NCBI GenBank assembly: GCA_019916065.1
Contig: CM034233.1
Coordinates: forward strand, 49,164,509-49,228,508
DNA length: 64,000 nucleotides
Direction: 5' to 3'
From: Vitellaria paradoxa
Taxonomy: Eukaryota; Streptophyta; Magnoliopsida; Ericales; Sapotaceae
Position numbers and translations under genes: made by a program. Shown here piece by piece: positions 10,786 through 21,416 of this stretch. The notes below the pieces were generated by a model. That model searched no databases. It worked only from the letters and a program-made list of their open reading frames with translations, and was not told the origin of the DNA. Each line of letters opens with the position of its first letter. The stretch's first letter is position 1.

Positions 10786-12498
10786 GTTGGTGGGTATATA
10801 CATCATCCTCATCATGCTCATTGCACACACTACGCACCCACATATGCTTCTTATTTTTCACATTGAGGATAAAGTTCAGTTTAGGTTGGGGGGTAGAATT
10901 CGCATAATGATATGATGCTCTTATGGTTTGGTTAATTGTGAAATTAAGTGAGATGGTAAAAAGTGAATTTTGTTCAAGCCTTAATACGAAACATAATTCA
11001 AGTGGAGTGTGTGATAACTTTGTGCATTTTTGGACTATCATGGTGGAAAGTTTATGTGCTTAGGAGTAGATTTTATTTGATATTGGTTATTTGAGCATCT
11101 TTGGACTAGGTAGAGACTTATACCCTTTTATGTTGAGCTTTTGAGCCTTACATTCGTTTCTTGAGGGGTTGCACATGCTTACATTTCTTTTGCTCTTCAC
11201 CTTGGATTTCATTGCATCGATTGCATCACAAACACTTACATGAGTATCTATGTGGCACATTATGAGTTGTTGCAAGCTTTCAAAATGATGCTAGGCTTTC
11301 TTTGTCATTTTGAGCCTTTTTGTCCTTTCTTAGTTATGAATTACCCTAGGAACCAACTTGAAGCCTATTCAATAAAGTGTGTGATACACACATATTTTTC
11401 TTCCCCCTCATATATGATCCCCTAACCTTATTCACACACTTTAAGCCTTACCTTCATATGTCTTGGGTTGTAAAAGTGCCTTAATGTCAATGGTGTGAAT
11501 GGAGAATGCAACTTGTCAGGGGGGGAGAATCTAATTGATGTTTTGTTTATTTCAAGTATTGAAAAAAAAAAAAAAAAAAAAGAAAAGAAAAATTTATCAT
11601 TTCTTTGGTGTAATAAATTGTGGGACTTATACATTAGTTGCAACTTTTGCAATTGTCCCAAGGGTAGTATTTAGTGTGAATAAACTTCTTGTTGGGCTCA
11701 TTGTTGGGGTTTGGAAAGGAAGTGGGTAGTTTGGGAGTTGTGTGCACTTGAACATCTTTTCTCCCAAGATATGTGTTTTGATTTCCATCCTCCATTGTTA
11801 ACCACTACCCCTAGCCAAGTTACAACCAAACTAAAGACCTAGTGGATTCTAAGTAAGCAACTCTTATATGGTGTATGTAGTGATCTTGTGTAGGTTATGT
11901 GATGTGATTTTTACATATGCATTGAAACATGGTAAGGAGCTGTCCACTTTGAGTTTCATTTTAATTCATTCACATATTATAGACTTATGTGCAACTAGGA
12001 TAGCATTTTATGCTAATAGGAATGTGTGAACCCTTGATGAGTGAATTTCTTTCTATGAGTGGAATCCTGTGAGCTTTTGAAGTCAAAACTTAGTTCCATT
12101 TATGCTCTTGAGACCTTGTTGAATAAATGAAACAATTTTGCACACATGCTTCTTCTACTTTAATAGTCCATGCATTTATGCTTAGCACTTGGAAATTACA
12201 TATGATATGTAGATTTTGTAACTTATTGAGCTTGAACTTAATTCATCTTAGATTCGGATCACTTTTTGACACTTTGAAACCATGCCATAGAATTTTGTGG
12301 GTAGATTCTACAAACCCTCACAAGACCCTCCTCGTCCACTAGGGGGAACCTAGGGGTTTAAAGGGCTTGCTACACGTAGCTAAGTGTAGCCGTGTTTCCA
12401 ACAAAAGAGAAATAGGATAGTAGTTGCATCTCATTTTAATAAAGGACATCATGCATTTCATTTTAATAAAGAGCATTGCTAGGGACTAGCAATGTTCA
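10786..12498 (+). other. Long 3' non-coding region of Athila 1, shared with Athila 2
   Basis: No ORF of note. It contains PPT-like tracts at 10883-10897 (AGGTTGGGGGGTAGA) and 11517-11528 (CAGGGGGGGAGA) and an A20-like run near 11563-11582. Several blocks recur, reverse-complemented, in the gag-only element at 23342-25200: CTCGTCCACTAGGGGGAACC (near 12330), CATCCTCCATTGTTAACCA (near 11787) and ATTGTGGGACTTATA (near 11617). Conservation between two elements with different LTRs suggests a cis-acting role, such as packaging or plus-strand priming. Confidence 0.6.
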
Positions 12499-12511
12499 AG
12501 TTGGGGGGGTG
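12499..12511 (+). other. Polypurine tract of Athila 1
   Basis: AGTTGGGGGGGTG directly before the 3' LTR TGATTACAC. The G7 tract is typical of Athila and would prime plus-strand synthesis. Confidence 0.85.
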
Positions 12512-14055
12512 TGATTACACTTGAAAAGTGTATTTACAAACTCCCTAACTCAACACTTATTCATGCATTTAAATAATTAAAATTGAAGTTTTAGTGTTAT
12601 CGTATTACTTATACTTTTATTGTTTTATTTGCAGAGAAAAGGGCAAGGATGTCAAACTTTATAGCTATGGAAATGGCCGAGAAAACGAAGGAAACATCAT
12701 GGTTCAAACCTCGCCTTTGATGGCCAAAACTAGCCCAAAGACCCAACCTAAAGGAGGAAGAAAAGCAAGAAAAAAAGATACTTGGGGGTCGGGACCGTCC
12801 ATCTAATGGTCGGGACCACAGGGTATATGAATTGAGAAAAAAGCATTCTGTGGTCCCGACCCCCAGACCAGACAGTCGGGACCACCGTGTATCCAAAAGA
12901 CCACGAATTGATAGCAGACCTCTTTCGGGTTTCCTTTGCATCTTATATAAGACCCATTACACGGCCATGAAGGGGGATGCTTCCTTTGAAAATTCCACAA
13001 CTACATTGAGAGTTAGATTAGATTTAAATTAAATTTGAGAGTGATTTGTACGTTTTAAAGCTTTGTTTGATGGATGCTTTTGGAGTTTGTTCTTCATCTT
13101 TGCGTTATTAGTTCATCTCTCTCTTTACGCACAAGTTACATTGTAAGTTATATTCGTTTCACTTTTTATATGATGTTTTGTTTATATTCAATTCCTAAAT
13201 AGCATGTTGAATGTCGTTATTGTCTTTGTGATGTTTAGAGTAGTTATAGCGTAAAACCCTAATCTTGATTCAAAGAATCAAGAAAGGGTAGTTCACGAAA
13301 AACCTTGGGGTGTTCGTAGTCCCTTCGCGTAGGGTGCGAAACCTTCTGCGAAGGGATTTTACCTTTCACAATCTATTGTTTTCTATTTCGAAAAAATTCG
13401 AATATGAAAACCCTTAACCAAATCCGTGTGAGATCACTGGTATGGATTTTCGTAACCAATTATCAAATACTTTCGACTAGACTTAAAATCAGATTTTTAT
13501 TAATGTTTGGTGTTTAATTGAAAAACCCTAGGAAACAAAGGTCTTTAGCACATCCGCTTGAGATCACTGGTACTGACCTCTGATTACAATGTTCTAAATA
13601 ATTTCAAATTAAACCCTGTTCTTCAAACAACAGACCCCAAGGCAAAGTAGTGAACTACCCGAACTTGATGTTGAATCAAGATCTTTATTCTTATTGAATT
13701 GAAATCCAACTTAGTTTTAGTTATAATTGCTTAATTTGAAATAGAAATTGCTTGTTAATTTTATTTTAATTTTTCGCCTTCTAGCTTAATTCCTCTTGAA
13801 ATTTAGATTTTCCTGTTATTTTAATCTTAATTAGTTGAAATTGAATTTATTTTTAATTTTACTGAACCCTAGAACTTAGTAAACTAAAATTTCCAAAGTT
13901 GCTTCCCTTTAGTTTCAGAATTTCTTTCACATCCTAGAAACTAAATAACATTAGGCTCCCTGTGAATTCGACCTCAGACTCACCGAGTTTTAAAACTACG
14001 ATTGCCTTCTTGCACGTGAGAGGTAGAACCCTAAAACACTTTCTAGGGTCAGTCA
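12512..14055 (+). repeat. 3' LTR of Athila element 1
   Basis: 1544 bp, TGATTACACTTG...GGGTCAGTCA, followed by the target duplication TAAGT. It keeps the four-site GGTCGGGACC array (about 12785-12886) and a TATATAAG box (12944-12951). Substitutions and small indels relative to the 5' LTR are visible throughout, of the order of several percent. Confidence 0.93.
12785..12886 (+). promoter_or_regulatory. GGTCGGGACC motif array in U3 of 3' LTR
   Basis: Same four-site layout as 849-950. One site has decayed (ACAGTCGGGACCAC instead of AATGGTCGGGACCAC), so the motif tolerates change but the layout persists. Confidence 0.55.
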
Positions 14056-14839
14056 TAAGTGAACAAGTTTAAGCATATAGTATAACATAACAATAACAAC
14101 TAAACAATATGTTAAAATGTATATATGAGATAATGCAATGCAATGTGGACATGATAAAAATAATATCTATGTAATGCAATACGACGAAATTCTCTCATTC
14201 ATAATTATTCAGGATTAAGACGGACTCAGGCTACTCTATCTTGAGCTGCCTACGTATCCCACCTTAGGAATTAAGTCACCGTAGTTCCTAATTTATACCT
14301 CTTATTTCATAACCAAACTTATGATCAATAGAATAACCCATACCTCTCTTCAATATATGTTACAATCCTGCTATCTCAATATAAGTATGTAAGATCCAGG
14401 GGAACCGTGTTGCACTCTCTGATCCTTCTGCTAGGAATTCAGGTTACACCCCTTTGTAGGCATCCTCTTATCTCAAGCAGGATTCGGCTATAGTCTGAAA
14501 AATCTTATAATATCTCACATTAATATTAACGTCCAATCTCCAATAACTAACCTTTAATTATATATATATATTGCATGGAGATCATTTGATATTTTTAAAA
14601 TCTCATTTTCTCAATTTTCTCAAATCGTGAATATCATCCATATATATATATATACACAACTCGTGCCTCAGCACGTCACAATATAAATATAGCACCCACG
14701 GCAATTCAATATCCTCAACATGGACCAGGTAATATCACCTCAGCCTCAATGTACATGACGTGCTCAATCCTACCTTAAAATCTCAAAATTTACACTTTTA
14801 TTTCTAACATCATTTGAATGCCGTGACATCAACTATAAT

Positions 14840-15075
14840 TTCCCATAACTCTTGGGGCAACATTATTATTCTCTCCAATTCTTTAGGGGGCAAAATCATA
14901 ATTTTCCTAAACTTAGGGGCCATTTTATAATTATTTAAACCTTTGGGGTTCATTTTGTAATTATTTAAACTCTTGGGGGTCACTTTGTAATTATCTAAAA
15001 CTTTTGGGGCCATTTTATAATTATTTAAAATTTTGGGGGGTCAATTTGTAATTATCTAAAAGCTCTGGGCCCAAA
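14840..15075. repeat. Degenerate ~31-bp tandem repeat in solo LTR 1
   Basis: Six to seven imperfect units built on GGGGGTCATTTTGTAATTAT followed by TTAAAC, spaced about 31 bp apart. The unit length is not a multiple of three. The apparent minus-strand peptide with recurring NNYKM is only a translation of the repeat. Confidence 0.7.
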
Positions 15076-15327
15076 ATGGTAATATCTCCAACTATTATCT
15101 TATTCTTTTTCTTTTTTCTTTTTTTTTTTTTTTGGTTGCTTCCGGTAAACAACCCCCGACACCAGCATCCCATTTTGGATAGAATTCACACTGTCAGTCT
15201 AAATTTAATCACTTCCATACAAAATAAACATATTAAAAATTATCCTAAAATTTCTATATATCATTTATACAATTTTCATGGCTCAAAAGTCTGAAAAATT
15301 CAACACCCACATGCATGTATATATACC

Positions 15328-15354
15328 TGTGCATATATATATATATATATATAC
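15328..15354. repeat. (TA)n microsatellite
   Basis: About eleven TA units inside solo LTR 1, next to a TATATATACC/TGCATATATA stretch. A CT-rich tract follows at about 15598-15655 (TCTCTC repeats). These are simple-sequence parts of the LTR with no evident function. Confidence 0.7.
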
Positions 15355-15929
15355 ACATCTCATAAAACTTCATCGAATCAAACATAAATATACCAAAATG
15401 TTCCTTACAATGTATAGAACACAAATATAGGTCCCTACTTACCTCAGATCTGAAGAAGAAAGAAACAATGGAGAAATTTTATTTTGGCCTCAGAGCTTTC
15501 GGCGTTGATTTCTCCCATCACGAGCGAAATCACACAAAACGGACACTACCACGACGTTCACGGCATCGAAATCTATCTAGATCTACCGTCCTTCTTCCAG
15601 ATCTCTCTCTTTCTTTCCCTTCTCTCTCCTCTCTCTCTCTTCTCTCTCTCCCCGTGCACTCTGGAACTCACAACCAAACCACAAAAAGACCCCTCTCTAC
15701 CTAGGAAAAACCAAATGAAACAAAGGAAATGAAAGAAAGGGAAAAAAAAAAAAGAAAGAAAGGTTGGGTCCCACCCAGTTATCCGACCAACATTGATTTT
15801 GGGCCAAACCTGGCCTAGAAAAATAAAAAATAAAAATAAAAAATAAAATAAATTACCAATTTTTAATTTAAATATTTTATTATCCCAAAGTAACACAGAA
15901 ATTACCAAAATTAAGTACTAGACATTACA

Positions 15930-16400
15930 CATTTAACATCATTTAAGGATAAATCATTTAAATAAACTACATAAACATTTTCATGTCAATGCCCTACAAA
16001 TAATGTCTTATGGTTTTTGATGATCTCTATGATGCAATGGGAATGATCAAATATAACACGATTATCTTTATCACATTATTGACTAATATTAAGTAAATTA
16101 TGCTTTAAACTTTCAACTAATAAAACATTTTCAATGGTAGGGAATGAAGATTTATCAGTATTACCTATACTAATAAGTTTTCCTTTGCTATTGTCTCTGA
16201 ATGTGACAAATCCTCCTTTTTTAAAAGATAAAAAAGTAAACATAGTTGCATCACCGGTCATATGTCTTGAGCAAGCACTATCAAGGAACCATCTTTCACT
16301 CTTTGATTTAGGTTTTGTGCAAACCTACAAGAGAAAATCAACTGTTGACTTTTGGTACCCAAAACTTCTTGGGTCCTTGAGGGTTAGACATATTATCATT
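15930..16400 (-). pseudogene. Sirevirus protease and GAG-pre-integrase (proximal part)
   Basis: The minus strand reads FLDSACSRHMTGD at about 16251-16290, then GGFVTFRDNSKGKLISIGN and IENVLLVESLKHNLLNISQ. This is the protease-to-pre-integrase text of Sireviruses. The catalytic D-S-G is D-S-A, a Gly-to-Ala change that should harm the protease. Further on the text reads FDHSHCIIEIIKNHKTLFVG before the break at 15930, with stops. Non-functional. Confidence 0.78.
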
Positions 16401-17915
16401 TAAATTTATTTTCTTCTTTGGAACCTGCGTCATTTGAGTCCAGTATAAGTTTTTCTCCTATAAGGGCATGAATGAATAATATGTCCTATGTTATTACACT
16501 AATGGCAAGTAGAATAATGACAACTAGAAGATGTTGCTTTCCAAAAAAAATCCTTATAAAATTTTGTTTTTTAGAAAGGTTGAAACCAATTTCACTTTTA
16601 TTAAAAACACATCTTTGTCTACCAAGAATCATATCCAAATTTTCATTTCCTTTAACAAATGTTGCAAGAGATTTTGTTAAGTCCTCTACTTGATTTTTTA
16701 AGATTTCATTTTCATTTTAGAAATCATTTGGAGTCAAGATTTTAGTTTCAGGCTCCTTTCTCAAAAATTCATTTTTTTTTTCTTTAAGACATCATTTTCC
16801 TGAGAAAGAGAACAGACTATCTTTTTAAGAGAAACATTCTTTAAGGTAATTTTCTTAAGCTCGTGATGTAAATCTTTAAAGTTCATTATAAGTAAATTGA
16901 TTAGAAAATTCACACACCACATTCTCTTCTTCTTGAGCCATAAAACAAATGTTTGCAATTTCTTCTCCATGTGACTCATTGTTGGAGGAACTATCATCGC
17001 TATTTCCCCAAGTTACTGCCATTACATTCTTTTTGTCCTTTTTATAACTTTTTTTGAGTTGAGGACATTCGGGCTTGATATGGTCAAGCTGAAATTTTCT
17101 TCTGTCTTGTTTCTTTTTGTTAATGTATCTATTGAATTTTCAAGTGATCATAACAATGTTTTCATCAACTTCATCACTTGATTCATTAACATTTTTATCA
17201 TTAAATATGTAGACTTGAAAGCAATTTCTTTCTTCTTTTTGAAGTCTTCTTCCTCGTTAGCTTTTAAAGTAATCTCATGGGTTATAAGGGAATCCAAGAG
17301 TTCATCTAGGCTTAATCTCGTGAGATCTCTGGCTTCTTAGATGGCTGTCACCTTTGATTCCCACCCCTTTGGCAAAGACCTAAGAATTTTTCTCACCATT
17401 TCAACATTAGTACAGATTTTACCAAGAGATTCCAAACTATTTATAATATTGGTAAATCTAGTAAACATTTCCGAAATAGACTTATCACATTTCATTTTAA
17501 ATAATTCATAATGATGAACAAGCATACTAATTTTAGATTGTTTAACTTGATTAGTACTTTCATGGGTGACTTCTAATTTATCCCAAATTTCCTTAGCGGT
17601 TTCACATATAGAAATTCTATTAAGCTTATTAAGATCAAGTGTACAATATAAAATGTTCATAGCTTTGACATTTAATTGGACTTTAGCCTCATCAACTTCA
17701 GTCCATTCACTCTCATCCTTAGGAACAATCTTATTATCTATGGTTTTAGAAGGAATATATGGCCCATTAGATATAACTTTCTGTGATCCATAATCAATTG
17801 CTTAAACATAGATTCTCATTCTGGCCTTCTAATAATTATAATTTGCTCCATTGAACAAAGGAGGTCAATGGATCGATTGGCCTTCAAAAGTAGAGGTGAC
17901 AAAAGTGGTTGCCAT
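16401..17915 (-). pseudogene. Sirevirus gag (UBN2-type) pseudogene
   Basis: Start codon at 17913-17915 on the minus strand (MATTFVTSTFEGQS), with a stop about 15 codons in. The UBN2 gag core is well preserved at 17337-17660 (ICETAKEIWDKLEVTHEST, LVHHYELFKMKCDKSISEMF, KILRSLPKGWESKVTAI). A degenerate first zinc knuckle (FQLDHIKPECPQ, near 17050-17095) lacks its first two Cys. A Lys-rich coiled-coil-like part (16761-16997, SLSQENDVLKKK) and a second knuckle (C-H-stop-C-NNIGHIIHSC, near 16460-16505) follow. The long gag with a coiled coil fits Sireviruses. Many stops; inactive. Confidence 0.8.
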
Positions 17916-17955
17916 GATCTTAACTTTTAGATGGTTAAGTCAAAACTAAGAGACC

Positions 17956-17970
17956 TTGCTCTGATACTAA
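17956..17970 (-). other. Primer-binding site, initiator tRNA-Met type (Sirevirus)
   Basis: Minus strand ATTAGTATCAGAGC directly after the LTR; the consensus is TGGTATCAGAGC. One or two bases have changed. Confidence 0.7.
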
Positions 17971-17971
17971 T

Positions 17972-19578
17972 TGTTGTCACAAATAGCAACACTAGAGGGG
18001 GGTGAATAGGGTTGCTTAAGAAAATTTTGCAAATAAAAATTTAAACCCTTAAAACAAATATGTCAAGATGAAAAGGATAATCAAATATGGAATGCACTTA
18101 AAACTATTCAATATATGGATGAAGAGTGAGTGCTAGTGTTTGCAATAAATATAAAGATAAGGAAAACAAAGCAAACACAATTGATTTATAGTGGTTTGGC
18201 CTCAATTTTTACTACGTCCATTCCCTTAGGCCTTCCTTGAGATTTCTCCAATATTTTTTGAAAAGCTTATTACACACTAGCTTCCCAAGGTCCTAGAAAC
18301 CTTTCTTAAGTGATTTTATCCCCAATCACTCACGCCAAGTGATTTTATCCCCCAATCACTCCACAAGTCTCTCTCAAAGAATATCCTTTGTCTTGGCTCC
18401 AACACTTAAACCAAAGCCAACAAGAGCTCGCCAACTCTCACAAATCAAGAGAGTTATAGATTTCCCTTTCTTACAATAATAATGATGAGTTTAAAGCTCA
18501 ATCAAATCAAAAAAGAAAATCTCACAAGTTGAATTGAAAGATGAAGCACATGTGTGGAAAGAAATCACTCTATGTTTGCAAAGTTATAGACTTTTTTTTA
18601 TCTCTTTGTAAGTGCTTCTTTCTTGCCTTCTTCATGCACTTGAATTTGAGTTTGAGGCTCTATTTATAAGCGAAAATCTCCAAAATGGCCATTACTAAGT
18701 GCAAAAACACATTTGCCCCTAAAAACTTTTGAATTTCTTTACTTCTAATGCTGTCTTTTAGACTTAGATTTTGTGAGATATATCTGTGACCACTTTTCAC
18801 CTTCATAACGTTCATATCTGACTTTATCTCAGAGTAAAAACTTTGTAGATATATAAGTCAGCTATCACATGTCAAAATTTGAGCTTCATCTAACGGTTAG
18901 ATCTTTAGATATGGCTTCCAAAATGGGACTGGCTTCTAATAGCATTTTCTGACATTCTGAATTTGTGTTTCCAGTTTAAGCTTCTATTTGACCATGATAC
19001 CTTTGGAATTAGAAGAAACTTAAACTAAAAAGTTGTAACTTTATAAGTCTTCTTTTAACACGCCAAAAATAAGGATTTTTAAAGCCGTAAATTATGAGTT
19101 ATGTCTTAAAAACCAAGATTAGCTCCACAATTAAAAATTTAAACTTCTTCTGCCAAGACTGATCTTCAATCTCCTTTTTAGACAACGTCCCTTTAGATCC
19201 ACAAAAAATTCCTTTAAGAAAGTTGCAGATATAGAGGTCTAGTTTACTATATTAAAATAAACTGTTAGATCTTTAGATATTATCTATATACTAACATGTG
19301 TCTGATTTTTCTGTTCATCTGAGTTAGCTTTCTAGTTCAAGTCATCATCTTTCTTTGATTTCTATTACTCCCAATTTTGAAATTCTTTTATTTTCCTTCA
19401 TCTAAATTTTGTAAAAATACCTAAAAAATAATATCAATCTCTTCCAAACATTTTATCTTAGATCTATCAAGATAAAATAAATTATAACATTTCATACGAT
19501 ATCTAGTTGAAAAGTAATTGTGAAAATTTAATTTAATGTTTGTTATCATCAAAATCATTTATAAACCTTGGATCAACA
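17972..19578 (-). repeat. 5' LTR of Sirevirus-type element
   Basis: 1607 bp. On the minus strand it begins TGTTGATCCAAGG followed by GATTTTGATGATAACAAAC, a start typical of Sirevirus LTRs, and ends TTTGTGACAACA. The terminal TGTTG/CAACA form an inverted repeat. It holds diffuse copies of AAAGTTGTA...TATAAGTC text (18836-18860, 19018-19060), a weak relative of the block shared by other LTRs here. Confidence 0.82.
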
Positions 19579-21416
19579 ATTCTAAATAAGGAATTCTTCG
19601 CTTCATACAAAGCAAGCGACATTGGTGTTGTAAAAATGAGAAACACGAGCTATTACAAGATTAGAGGAATAAGGGATATAAAAATCCAAACCAGTACCAA
19701 ATACACTACAATACTAAACTTATTTCTGGAGCTGCATTGGATAGCCAGGGCTTTGCTAGCCAATTTAATGATGGGAAGTGAAAGTTGACGAAGGGGTTTT
19801 TGGTTGTTGCTCGAGGATAAGTTGTTAGAAATCTTTACATAACTTGTGCAAATGTATGCTCAGATAGTCTAAATGCCATTAAAGACAATTTATCACCAAA
19901 CCTATAGTATCAAAGACTTGCTCACTTGAATAAAAAAGGTTTGCATATGCTAGCAAATAAAAATTCATTCCCCTTAGCAAGTTTATTTCTTTAAACCAAT
20001 GTGAGTACTACTTGTTTGTGAAGCAACATAGGTAGCTCTGTGCTCTATTGCTAGGAGATGCCTGAAATTTTAAATATGGTGCATTCGAACATGTGTGGTT
20101 TGATTGAAATAGAGAAATTTAGGGGGAATCAGTACTTTCTGACTTTTATTTATGATTTGTTTAGGAAAGTTTGGGTCTATTTTTTGGAGTCAAGAGATCA
20201 ACTCTTTTATTACTTTTAGATATTCCATGCCATGGTAGAAAGAGAGACAGGAAAAATGTTGAAGTATCTCTGAATTGATAATCGTGGTGAGTATACTTCC
20301 AAAGTGTTTGAAAAGCATACTGCAAAGAATAGGATTCAACATAAGACAGCTATTCTAGAATGCCACAACACAATGGAGTACTTTAAAGGATGAATTGAAC
20401 TACTAAGGAAAGATTCTGATGTATGCTGAGAATGACTAAGTTACCTAAGTCATCCTAGGGTAAAACTATCTACATTGCCTATGTAATTAATAGATTTTCA
20501 TCAGCTTCATTGAACTTTGACAATCGTGAGAGAGTTTAATCTTACAAGAAGGTGCCTTACTCTCACTTATAGGTATTTGACTGTAAGGCATTTTCTCATA
20601 TGCCTAAGGAGCAATGTGCCAAGCTTGGCGACAAGTTTAAACCTTATGTCTTCATTAGCTACAGAGATATGAGGAACTCAAATATAGACTATTCACTGAA
20701 GAAAAAAGTTATTAGGAGCAAAGATGTTGTCTTCCATGAGAATCAAATAGTTGAAAAGACTCCATAACCAAAAAAAAAAAAAAAAAGTTTGTACTCCAAA
20801 TATTATACCTAATCTTTCCCCATCAAACAACAAGGGAGAATTACTAAATGAAGTTCAAGAACCATTCTAGCCACTAACAATCTACAAGATAAACATAATG
20901 CAGAAGGTTTTGAGCAAGGAGAGCTATATTCTTCCCTAAAAATGCAGTTATAAATCAATTCAGGAGCATAGGCCATTAGTTTGACATTCACCTTCTGAGT
21001 ATGTATTTCTTACTGATGAAGGGGAACTAAAATGCCTTCAAGGGACACCCCTCAAGAAAACAAGACAAGTTGGATAAAGGTTATACAAGAAAACATGAGT
21101 TCACTAGATCATATTGAGACCTATGAGTTAGTGAAACTACCAGCTAAAGGGAAAACTTCACAAAACAAGTGAATATTCAAGCTCAATAAGGATACAACTA
21201 GGAAATCAATCAAGTATAAAGCTAGATTAATTGTCAAAGGTTTTGGTCAGAAAAAAGAGATCGACTTTGGTGAAATGTTATCCCTAGTTGCCAAGATGAC
21301 TTCTATCAGAATGGTGTTAGGTTTGACTGCAAGCACGGATCTTGAGCTAGAATAGCTGGATGTGAAGATCTCTTTCCTCCATGGAGATTTTGGAAGAAGA
21401 GATGTACATGAAGCAG
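19579..21416 (+). pseudogene. Copia pol, part 1: pre-integrase, integrase, start of RT
   Basis: Seen in order: protease/pre-integrase text (SYKASDIGVVKMRNTSYYKIRG near 19605); a LAHLNKKGLHML-like zinc-finger region near 19925; integrase core (VHSNMCGLIEIEKFRG near 20080, RKVWVYFLESRDQL near 20165, DNRGEYTSKVFEKH near 20278); the cap text CHNTMEY where QHNGVAER is usual; KVIRSKDVVFHENQ-like text near 20710; RT start (ETYELVKLPAKGK near 21118, KARLIVKGFGQKKEIDFGEM near 21220, LDVKISFLHGDF near 21356). Frames shift several times. It stops at the AGCAG target site of the next insertion. Confidence 0.78.

Larger units (their letters stand above)
571..14055 (+). mobile_element. Athila-type Ty3/gypsy retrotransposon 1, full length but decayed
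   Basis: A 13,485-bp element with two LTRs (571-2127 and 12512-14055) beginning TGATTACACTTG and ending in TCA. A perfect 5-bp target duplication TAAGT lies at 566-570 and 14056-14060. A tRNA-Asp primer site and a G7 polypurine tract sit at the expected places. Order: gag, protease, RT-RNase H, integrase, a long post-pol region with its own ORF, then about 1.7 kb of non-coding DNA. This order and PBS are those of the Athila lineage. The LTRs differ at several percent of positions by eye and the ORFs hold frameshifts and stops, so it is an old, non-functional copy. It is inserted in solo LTR 1. Confidence 0.93.
120..15929 (-). mobile_element. Solo LTR 1 (gypsy-like), split by Athila element 1
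   Basis: The plus strand begins TGTCACGCCCC at 120 and ends CTAGACATTACA at 15929, so on the minus strand it runs TGTAATGTC...GGGCGTGACA, with proper TG/CA ends. Without the insertion at 571-14055 it is about 2.3 kb. It contains no coding sequence, primer site or polypurine tract, hence a solo LTR. The flanking 5-mers are TATTT (115-119) and CATTT (15930-15934), an imperfect target duplication. The copia reading frame on both sides resumes across it. It resembles solo LTR 2 (29541-33487), sharing a block rich in GTGACGTGC(C/T)GAGG and a later CACAC...GGTNCTAC..ACT block. Identity of the internal lineage is unknown. Confidence 0.7.
15930..19578 (-). mobile_element. Sirevirus-type (SIRE/Maximus) copia element, 5' part
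   Basis: Minus-strand element with its 5' LTR at 17972-19578, primer site, gag, protease and the start of GAG-pre-integrase in view. It continues at 1-119 beyond the solo LTR and then leaves the window. The base after the LTR (19579) resumes a plus-strand copia pol, so it is inserted in that element. Its 3' LTR is outside the window, so no target duplication could be checked. Confidence 0.82.

Noticed and set aside
14840..15075. CRISPR-like array of ~31-bp repeats
   Set aside because: Units are directly adjacent without unique spacers, are degenerate, and sit in a plant LTR.
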